Shown one piece after another: positions 48,095 to 60,000 of a DNA stretch of 64,000 nucleotides. Within the stretch, counting starts at the first letter, position 1. Each line of letters begins with the position of its first letter. Made by a program: the position numbers and the translations under genes. Under the pieces are notes generated by a model that made no database searches, was not told the origin of the DNA, and saw only the letters and a program-made list of their open reading frames with translations. This DNA is from Nymphaea colorata (taxonomy: Eukaryota > Streptophyta > Magnoliopsida > Nymphaeales > Nymphaeaceae), in NCBI RefSeq assembly GCF_008831285.2, contig NC_045142.1, positions 23,743,300-23,807,299 on the forward strand. Direction: 5' to 3'.

Positions 48095-51000
48095 TCATTT
48101 TTCCTGTCCCTCTGTAGGTGGCTCTTTATCGAATGATAAATCAAATATCTGATCGTAATTATCTACGAAATGGACTTCAAGACCTTCCTTTACATTGGGT
48201 GCAAGCTCATCAAAATCCCTTCTGTTGGCAGATGGGAAAATAATAACCTTAACATCGCTCCTCCTTGCAGCGATTGTCTTCTCCTTAACCTAGGTCCCAG
48301 TAAAAAAGAACACCGTTAGACAAAAAAGAATGACCTAGGCTACTGAGTGGCAATCAAAACAAAGTAAATGAAGAGTGCCAAGTAACCAACATATATTATG
48401 GCTCTACTACCATGACGGGGAAAAAAATAACCTTCAACTATATGTGTCACTAATGAAAAGACGGGCCATGGTTACAGACGACCAACAAGAGTAATTAAAA
48501 AGAGAAAACTTACTCCACCAATTGGTAGAATTCTTCCAGTCAAAGTTACTTCTCCAGTCATGGCAAGATCCTTCTTTACGGGCTTCCTCAAAGCCAACGA
48601 CAACATCGAAGTAATCATGGTACAGCCAGCACTTGGCCCATCCTTTGGCGTCGCACCAGCTGGAACATGAAGATGGAGTTTGGAGGTAGAGAAGAAGGGG
48701 TTCTCCGGATCTTTCTGAAGAAGTATTGATCTGGCAACAGTATGTGCTATTTGGGCACTTTCTTTCATTACATCGCCAAGCTGACCTGTCAGATGCAATG
48801 CACCTTTTCCTTCTCCCTGTTCCACGACGGTGGTCTCAATATATAATGTAGAACCACCCATGGCAGTCCAAGCAAGGCCCATCACGACTCCCTCGGGCGT
48901 TTGATCATATATTCGCTCAGCATGGAAAACTGGCTTACCAACAAAATCAGACAGATTAGTTGCGTCAACAACTACCTTGTCTACTGTCTTACCGACATCT
49001 ATTTCCTGAATAACATCAGCAGCTTCCTTTCCCTGGCAAAAAGAAGCACAAGATGACTAAAATTTCAATGATCAGTGGGAGATACTCATAAAACAGTAAT
49101 CAAGTTAGAAAAGTAGAATGTTCACATACCTCCGAATCAAGAGGCTGCTCAGAAACAGATTGGCACTTATCTGAAGATGGCTCCACCACTGTGGAGTTAA
49201 TTTCTGTGGAGGTTTCACAGGTCTGCTCTTGGGTTGCAGGTTCTTCAGATTGGATATTGGTAGCTTCATCTGTGGAAACTTCACTACTTTCTTCAGAAGG
49301 GGAATTTTTGGACACATCAGCCTGAACTTCCTGAATTGTGGCAACTGGTGATGGCTCATTTGACACACCTTGACGTACCAGTTGCAAAGCTATCTGCAAA
49401 ACACAAGACAGATGGAAATTAGGGGTAGAACACTTTGAGCAAGACAAGAGGGGATCTCAAAAGTTACTAATGCATCCACATCACTGGGTTATATTTTATG
49501 CACCAGGGAAAGCAGAATCACATTTCAACTTTTCTTTTTCTCAAACAATTTCCATCAGTCTCAGATTCCCTAGTTATATGACCAATCAGTGAAGAGAGCA
49601 GGTTGCCACAGCATCTCTTCATTCTCTAGGTTCAGACCAATATAAGCAATTCAGATAGAAAAGCTTCCGCAAGAAATTTTTGATATTGGCTGGAAATCTG
49701 CATCCTAATATCAGAACCCAACTCTGATTTTTTTTTTTTAAAAAAAAAAAAAAAAACCAATCTCGACTGAAAGTCGGTCTTACAATTACCACCCAAATCT
49801 GAATTAAAAAAGACAGCTCTTTGGTAATAAACACATTGTTCCAGTGTCTTACCAAACTATCTCCCATCGTTTATTCTAAAACAGGATAATTTTTACAACT
49901 AGAAACTACTTAATTTTGGGGTATCCCTGGGGTCCTAGACAATGTATGGGAACTCCAATTTGTTGATCGTAAGTAGATCAATATGATAGACTTGCAGGCA
50001 GTTGGTTAGACAACTTTCAATGGCCCACATATCAGAAGCAACAAGGTAAAAATTATAAAATTCTTAAACCATCAACATGTGAAAACAGGCATAAGCTTAC
50101 AACAGATGCCAGCAATAACCGCTAAGGATATAGCAGTATTCTGATGCACGGGCAGATTCTTGTTGAAGAGTTGGAGCAGGTATAAGACGAATTCAGGAAA
50201 ACCTGAAACAGGGAAATAAGCCATACCTTACGGTAAATCTTTTCTATGTGCTTCTGTAGATTGCGCACACCTGCTTCACGGCAGTAATTTTCTATAAGTG
50301 CAAGAAGGGCAGCATCCGTTACTTCAACCTGGATTAGGAATGTAGTTGAAGCAAAGTCAATGAATTTGTCATGCACAATGATAGCCAAATCAAGATGATA
50401 TTGATAGTGAAAACCAACTATTAAGCAGAAGGAGGCAAAAAGTGAGGCAAGAAACAAAGAAGGAAATAGTAGGCAAAGAGGGAGGGTGCCAACCATAAAT
50501 TGGAAGCTAACCTGCTCAGGTTTCATGCCACATGCTTCCCTTGTTGCCTTCTCTAAATAATCTCGAGCTATATGCATCTTTTCATCAGTTATATAACCAG
50601 CAAGAGCAATAACTTCCATCCTATCTAGAAGAGGACTTGGGATCATCTCAATAACATTGGCCGTGCAAACAAAGAGAACCTACAGTACAAGCAAACAGTG
50701 GTTGAATGGTCAAATCTCACACAGAAATATCAATCAGTTTCCTTTAGCACTTTCGATTTTTCAAGAGTAAAAGCCATCCAAGCAACCGACAGCACTTTAT
50801 CATGCTCCTGGTGCACAAAAATAGGCATAGAATAGACCGAAGTTCCATCGATCCACATTCATTAAAGCAGACAGCAGCTGTAATCAACTTGCTTGTGCAT
50901 TGATTGCCTAAAATATATGCATGTACCATTGAACTACATTTGCATATACATGGATGTGGATGTGTATGTGTTATCTACATGAGATTCTCCACATTTTTTC

Positions 51001-54000
51001 CATTTTTCAAAAGAAGCATTGATTTAGTCAACCTACTAGTATTGCAGAGCAGTTAAGGTGGCTTGACAAATCGGTGACCTAGGATCGTAATTCTCCCATG
51101 CGCCAATGGTGTGGAAATCTGCTTCCAAAATTTGCTGCTTCAGTATGACAATCTCAAGGTAATGATGAACTCATAGTAGGCCATTTTGCATCCTATAATC
51201 ATGCCCAGGTAATGCTCGAAGAGCCTTCTTATCTCCGTTTGGTCATACATCTGCTTCTAGAAAAACTACATACTTTTTATCTGTATAACTTATCTCTCCA
51301 TCATGACACCAACAGTTCTTTTCGTCTTTAGCAAATCATCCCCTTAAAATACCCCAGGTTCTCAGCAACCTTGGTTTTCCAATATTTTCTAACCACGTAT
51401 ATCCAGAGGGCATTCTACAATCTGGTCTAAGTGGCATTACTGCAAGGCACGAGATTTATGTGATCGTTGCAATAAGAAATGCAGCAAAGAAAATTCCAAG
51501 CTTGCATAAACTCAAAATACTGTACCTCACCTTGGATAAGTCAATAGGAACATCAAGATAGTGATCAAGAAAATTTGCATTTTGCTCCGGATCAAGAAGC
51601 TCAAGCAATGCGCTTGCTGGATCCCCAGCATGACCCCTCCCTAGCTGTTTAAGGATTCACAATTTCATAGAAGAACCAAGGTCACCAATTAAACATGGGA
51701 ACTCAATCTGACCATGCAGATGACAAGAAGAAACTAAAAGAACGAATTCCAAAAGAAAAAGTAAAGAAAGACATCAAAGCGAAAAAGGTAAAAAACCTTG
51801 TCAATTTCATCAATTAGAACAAGCGGATTAGCTGTTCCAACACTTTTCAAGCACTGCACCATTTTTCCTGGCATAGCCCCAACATATGTACGACGATGTC
51901 CCTGAAGAAATTATACCAAAGGTGAATACTCCATATACAGCAATGTTGTCAAAGCTTAGAGAATTAAAAAAGGAAATTACCTTAATTTCAGCAACATCAG
52001 CTAAGCCTCCCACAGAAAATCGGTAGAACTTCCGATTTAGTGCACGTGCAATTGAATGGCCTATGCTAGTCTTACCAACCCCAGGAGGTCCAGAAAGACA
52101 TATGATTTTACCTGTATGACATGAACATGAAACCAATGGCCGGTTAGGGGATTCAGGTACTGTAATATTAAAAAGTAACAAAAAATGGGTGTTATTTAGG
52201 GTTACATGAACACAAGCACTGATGGAAGTACTCTAAAGTCAAATTGTGCAACTATCTAAACATTAAGGTCTCCATGAAACATAACATTAGATCTTTTTGT
52301 GCAAGTCAAACTTGAGATAGTTTAATAAACAAAGAAAGATAAATGATCGCAAGTATTGCCTAAGCTATCCAAGAAGCTCCTTTTGAAGGACAGGTAAAGA
52401 AAATCATTCTCTTTTTAATCGTCAATTTATCATTATTCATTACAAGTGTAACTGGTCTCAGAAGTCCGAGTGTAGAAAATGAAAATGGAGATTGACATTT
52501 CAAAGTTTCAGTTAGCAATTTACAGCAACTTTATAATTGACTTTAAAAATCACATCTGAGAATTCACTTGCAAAATTCAAACTTCTTCAAGCAACCTATA
52601 GAAGAAATATGTGAAAAAGTTGCTAGCATATTGATGTGCTTGTTAAAGTTAACAGGTCTAATTCTGCTCATATCAGTCAAAGTTTATTTATGCCCACCCT
52701 ACTCTAAAATGTTTTAAAACTTAGTTTAATGTTTTAGCCCTTGTAAGTGAGGTCAGTCTTTTCTTAAATAAGGGTAGCCTTGTACTTACTGTTTTTAGTA
52801 GAGTATTAAGTTAGGTTTTGTCCCCTATTGCTGTAATCTTTTCTTTCCTTCAGAAGTAGAGTATGGCGTGAAGAACAGCTGGTGCTGATGTGCACTTGTG
52901 CAGAATGAAATAACATTGAATCTTCTTGTTTTCTATGTTTGGGTTTGTCGGTTTTAACATGAGATGGATATGCACTAGCTTCCAATAGTTATTATATGTT
53001 TCAGTAACATCCTTATCATATGTTGAATAACCGCCTCCCTAAGAGTTATTCAATGACATGAGATGGATATGCACTAGCTTCCAATAGTCATAGGAAAAAC
53101 CAAAATATTAAGAAGATCCAGGTTACACATTCTAAAATCATTCTTCATTCATTATTTTCAGAAATGTTATCCACACAAGTTCAACATTTAAGATGTTAAC
53201 ACCCCAACTTAGGTCGAGTTTTGAAGATAAGACAGTCTGTATAGAACTTTCATGTTTTGAATAGATTTGGCACCATTCCATGTAACTTTTTAAAGAATAC
53301 TCATGATCTAGTCTAGCAAATTCAAGTAAATTTCTTAGTTGTCAAAAACCAACTAGTTGAATGAGTGTCATCTACTGACTTGTGTTTCAACTTTCAACCC
53401 AGCAACAAGTTGGTCAGACTAGTCAATTAATTTAACCTAGAGATTCGTCAGTCAACTAATCCTTTACCTATAAATATATATGTGTACCCTTTGTGTAGAT
53501 ATATATGTTTCTGTATCCATTTCTGTATGATAGGGTATTTATTCATTTGTAGTGAATAGACTTGGACCAGGTTGAACTAGTCCCTATCAGTCTTCAGGGT
53601 CTTGAAGACTCTAATTTTGATAATTTAGCCAAATTTCATGCCAAGTAACACCAACACTATAAAGAACTTGTGAAATTTCATATCCAGATGACATCATGAA
53701 CAAAGCATCAAAAAAAAAAAAATCGGGATGGATTCTAGATTATCATATGCAAATTTCAGCAATGGACTGTAAGCTTTAATCTAATGACCAAAAGAGGGAC
53801 AAAAAGGAATGATCATGTGACATGCCTAAAAGAGAAAAGCATAACTAAAATAAGGTAAACCTAGTGTAGCAAAATTTGCACAATGAGATATAACAGTAAA
53901 CCTTGTGAGGTCCCTCTGAGTTTTCCCACAGCAATAAACTCCAGTATTCTCTCCTTAACATCAGACAATCCATAATGATCCTCATCTAATATCTTCTGGG

Positions 54001-57000
54001 CGTGATGAACATCAAAATTTTCGTCACTGCATAACAATGACAATAGTATTAGTGAGAATTAAATTGCACCAATATAGCTCCACCTAAGCAAACAATTTTC
54101 TGAAAGGCATGTGAAAGTTGATTATCTGCAACCACAATATGTTCTGCACAGCAATGGTACATCTAAAATGGCTGACAAGAGGTAACTTGCTTTACAGAGA
54201 TGGAAAATCAAAGCTTCCAAATATCGATACTGTATAGAAATACAGTCATAAGAAGAATAAAAATGTATGCTTTCTTTGAGAATTTGCTCCAATCCAAGAG
54301 ATGGAAACATGTACTAGTCAAAAAAGGGAAAAAAGAGAGAGAGAAGTATGACCATATTCTGCGGAATGCTGAAAGCCCACAAATTAAGTTGTGACAGACT
54401 CTAGACAATGTTGAGCTGACATAAAATTCCAGTGAAAGTGCATTACCATAAGATAACCCACAATTCAACTAAGAATAAGCGCAATAAGTAAGATACTAGG
54501 TCTATTTCACCCACCATTCAACCTTAAAGGAGGTAAATATTTTTGACTTCAAACCCCAGAAGACAGAGACACTAGCACCCAACTACTTTTGGAATCAAAA
54601 ATGTCTTCCATCTGTTTCTAGTAAGTAATAAATAGAATTCATTCCCTCACTACATTTATTTATACTGGACTTCCTGAACACCAAAATGCCACCTAGATCT
54701 ACTTTTTATTAACAAAATAAAACTCCGACGATCTGCATTTGCATATAAGATCTGACTACAGGGAACATATATTGGGTCAGACAAATGCAGGAATCTAATG
54801 CTCATAAGTTCCTCATGCAGCAATGGGCAACTAGCAGCATGTTCAATGTTAGTGTGTGGGAGAGAGACAGAGACTTCCAAACAAAAGACATATAACAAAT
54901 GCATGGAGAAAATATATTCCACAACTGCAATTGGATACATTTCATGTGCATGTTGAAAAACATTCCAACCCCTCACAAACATAACATCAACACATATTGC
55001 AGAAGTCTTGAGCATGGAAACAAAAAGTTGCCATAGACGAGTATCACAGCCAAAATACAGCACAGAATGTGTGAGTCAGAAATAGAAGCGCCATAGTGTC
55101 CAAGATATAAATACATGTACATGCACCTCCAGTTGTACATCAGAGCAAACAAGACTAACAAACACCAGGCATCCATCAGAATATGCATTTGCAGGAACCT
55201 TGCGACACAAATGAATTTTCTGCCAAGAAACTAACCTATAGTCTCCCCATGGCAATACAGTAAGCCAATCTAGATAATTACGGGTTACATTAAACTCGCT
55301 TGAGCTAGCTTCTAAAAGTTGCAACTTTGTGAGTTCCTCTTCAATAGCTTGAAAAACATGAGGAGGACACTTGTCCTTCTTTTGTTCAATTCTTTCCCTA
55401 AACTTTGCTGCAAAAGGTTAAGACAGGAAAGGAAAGGAAAGGGTGAATAAAAGGATTGAATGACAACATATCCCAGGAAAAAGAAACGTTAGCTAAGACA
55501 AACCAGAAAGTGCAGTCTTGTCATCTGTCTCCAAACCAAGCTCCTGTACCAAGAAACACATAGTCATATTTGTAACTGGGTGCATATGGAACAAGAACCA
55601 GAACATAGAATTACCATAGGCAACAACTGCATGTAGTTCCACAATTTTTGAAAATAACAATCTACTAATAAAAAAGAAATTAGTAATAAAATGCTCAAAT
55701 TGATCATCTTAGTAAATTCATTGGCCAACAAAGGTAATGTTTCTAACCAAAGTAAAACTGTAAAACTAACAACTACAAGAACAAAGAAAAGTAACAAACG
55801 AACAATCAATGGAAACAAGAATTTGAAGAGAAAACAACCACTAGCATAGACTATACAAACACAACTGACCTTCTTTATTGCCTTCAGTTGCTCATTAAGA
55901 AGATAACGTCGCTGTTCACCGCTTATTTTTTCCTCGATTGCCTTGGCTATTGATTCCTAGAGAGCAGAATTTGAAAAATGAAAATTTGACATGCACCAAG
56001 CAAGAATGTTAAAGAGGAAACCATGCGAAATTTTTTGTTCACCTGTATTTTGCTTATCTCCATCTCCTTCTTTACAAGTTCTAATGTAAGACTCAGCCGT
56101 TTATATACCTAGGTTGGCACAAATAATACAGTTATAGCATATAAAGATAAAAACAAAGTGAACAGAATCTCAACAAGGGACAAGTGGAACCAGATACAAC
56201 AGTATATACAATTAGAGAAACCCAACATCTAGTTTCGTCCAGTGTTCCATGCATTATTTCAAAAATCATATCTGACCACATGTATGCAGAATGTTTGAAA
56301 ATATAGGAATGAGAAAAAAATCCAATATCTAAATCAGATTTTATGAGCCAAGAAAATTAAAACCATTAATCTTAAAACCTTATAAAATCCAATTTACATC
56401 CAGTGTTTTCATGGCTTTATTTTATTATACAGCTCTGGGCATATACCACATCCATCTATAAGTTGGATTTGTGAAAACCAACCTAGGAAACCTGGCTTGG
56501 AGGCCCCCAGACGGCAGATAAATATGGATGACACCATTGGTGGACTCCATATAGTTTCATACCTCATAAAGACGACAACTAAATGTTGAACAAGCAATCA
56601 TGGATAACATTCATTTATCCCACGGTATTCATGTTTGGTGCAATTTTGTACAAACAGAAAAATCAAGCAATTTGATCGTAAACTTATTTTTAGAATTGCC
56701 TAAGAAGCAGAATACCAAATGCAGACCGAAAATTTCTTCCACTGAAAATATGTTCTCTAAGATTAACACATTAGCAACAGACTCACAAACTGAGCATACC
56801 AAAATCATGCTGTTTTTAGATATTTAGATTAAGTAGTTCAATGAACAGTTAACAAATTCAATTGGTAGAGAAACACTAACATATACTTTTGTAAAACCAG
56901 AAAGAAGGTAAAGAATCAAGAAAATTAGCTAAATAATATGATAAAAGCATCAAAAATTTTCTGCTGTGATTTTCTGACGTTAGTTGCTAAACCTCAGGTA

Positions 57001-60000
57001 TAAGTGAATATGATACAATTGAAATATCATTTCCCACTCCGTGAACAACCAGTACAATAATATGATAAAAGTTTCTGCTGTGATTTTCTGACGTTAGTTG
57101 CTAAACCTCAGGTATAAGTGAATATGATACAATTGAAATATCATTTCCCACTCCGTGAAAAGCTAATAAAGCATCAAGTTTTTATCAAAAGACGCAATTC
57201 AGTTTAGGTCTTTTTAATAGTTTCAGACCAGCATGCAAGAACAACAAGCTTTTTTAAAAAGCACAAGATATAAACAGATTTTCTAACCATAAAAAGTTGC
57301 CTTACATCTAATTCTTCAAGCACTTGCTGGCACTGCAACTTGTTTGCACCAGAAAGAGCAGCACCAAAATCAGCCAACCTTGGATAATTAAATTCGCCAA
57401 TATGCTGCACAGCACAAAAAAAGTAACTTCAGCAACTCCCAAACCTTACAAGAGAAACTTGCAAAAAGTTGAACATGTCCACAAGTCACAATCAATAGAC
57501 ACTTCAAACTTCCAAAGATAATTTTAATAAAATATAACTACATAGAGCAAACAATGAAAACGTTGTCAACCACAGAAGCTGGAAGTATCTCCATTTTCTG
57601 CCCAAGGTGGCAATTTAGCATATCAAGTTCATATATATTGTATCCCATATCTTCATCTCTTTTTATCAATGTGGGTCAGGGCTCATAGCCATGGATGGGG
57701 CAAAGAACACTCAACAAAGCCACTGCTCGCTGCCGACGTGTTCTTTTCTTGGTGATTAAATTGTGGCTACGGTGGGTTTAGCTGATCAATATGTATGGCT
57801 GTCACCAGCTTAGGCCATTAAATGAATTTCAGGAATCACTTTACAGACTTTTGGAGATTTAAACAGTACATGATTCTGCAGAGATCTTTTGGTGCCCTCA
57901 GCATAGCCCCTACTCCAGTTCTCTCATTTTCAGTATATCTTGCAGATTTCAGTATATCCTTATTCTGCAGGTTAAGATTCACCAAGAAATTATATTGCCT
58001 AGATGAACACAAAAACTGTTTTCCGTGTGAAACTCTGAACAATGACTAAAAAATGAAGCTGGAGTACAAAAGTTAATAACCTTCAGCTCTTGTATATTAC
58101 TCCAAGTTTGTTGAAATTACCAAAATGGCTTGCAGGAAGGACAAGCAAAGCAAGTTAAACATTAAATGATCATCAATTCATAAAATAGTTATCCACCTGA
58201 GTGTAAGGTTGAACATGGTCTTTCCAGAGAGAACCTGTCTTGAGAATATCACGCAATGTTGCAATGACTTCGAATGAAGTTGCTTTTATGACATCATCAT
58301 CCTTATTGTATGGTTTTTCCTGCACAAATTAGCAAGTTGACACCTTATAATCATGAAAACTGTAATTCACTAATGGCATCTTCATAGTACAGTAGAACAA
58401 CTACAAGCGTCTAAAGCACCAGACTTTGAAAAGAAAAACTTGAGGACATTCAAAAAATTATTGAACATTATGACAAATTTGAACAGCATATTTTTTTGTT
58501 TAAAATGATTGATAATCAGAAATTGCCACTTGCCCAGTCAATGACCAGTTGACCATAAAAAACTAGATCTCTGAAACATGCAACAAAGGATTATTTTAGT
58601 TCACAATGTACACAAAGTACAAACTTCTTGTGTTGAATGCACTGGATGCTACCAAACAACATTGTCTCGTTTTCTTGGAGTCCTTTTACTTTGGCTGAAG
58701 AGTTTAATGAACAAATCAATAGTTAAAATAAAATGCATCACTAGATCAAATAGGTGGCTTTCACAAACATGCATGGAGTCATTTCCTCTTATTTTAAAAA
58801 TATACCATAAGCATGTCTCAAACTTGCAACCAAAACAAGTCCTCTTTCCTGACAATTTTTCGTATTGTGTTCCAAACCACAAAGACAACTAGACAAGCTA
58901 TGAGCAGCTCAATATGTAGGGAAAACTCTCTTCATAATGTGCTTAGCTACTCATGAACAGTTATAGCAGTTGATTAGGTGGTTACTTAAGTTCACTTAAG
59001 GCATTCTAGGATCCAAGCTAGAGTCAGTTTTAAAGCGCAAGAAAGGCAAACAGCTGGTCAAATGAGAAAGTAATGAGTCAAATTTGTACTTGGAAAGTTT
59101 ATTATATGGGCTTCAACTTGAAGACTTTCTGAACCTTACATGTACAATGAAATTGGAATAATATATCAAGACAGTGACATTTGACATATTGCATTTCCTT
59201 ACAAGATATGTTGGATTTTTGGTGAGCATCATGATAACATCACAACAATCTCAAACTGTTAGAATACCGTGTAATACGGAACCCGGGTCCGGATATGGAC
59301 CCGGTACCCATGGCGCGGGAACCGAGGACGGGCTCGGTTCCCTAGCCGGGCCTCTCTTCCTCCCTCTTTTATTCTAATCACTTATTGTAATTGTTGATTA
59401 AGTGAATTAAGATTTCTCTCTCCTATGGTTGCGGTTTTGCCCCTATGTTAGAGCTTCCCCGTGGTTTTTCACCTCGTTCCGAGGTTTTCCACGTAAATCC
59501 TGTGTTTGTTTTCCTTTCTCTTCTTCCGCTGCGTGTTTCTACACAAACTATTGCTGATAATAGATAAGATATAAAATAGAACATGGAAATACATGACAAA
59601 CAAAGGATATTTATACACATTAAACAACAAGATGAGAAACAGTCCCGTGAGACCTGGGAACTGATGAAGGAACTTGATGAAGCAATATCTCTACCATCAA
59701 GTTGAAAATGTCAATTAGATGCAATTGGAATAATTGGCTGACTGGTTGTCAAAATCAGTGCATAGCAAACTTGATGCATTGGTATAATGGCCAGTTTTAG
59801 GAGTTTATGTGTGATCGTGTCATTGTGTGGGCAAAAGATACGATGAACCTCGTCCGACAAAGGGGTAAAGAGTCCCGTGAGACCTGGGGACTGCTCAAGG
59901 ATGTGGATGAAGCAACGTTCGCTCCATCAAGTTAAAATTGTCAATTAGTTGCATTTGAAATAAATGGCTGACTAACAGACACAACCAATGCATGGCCAAC

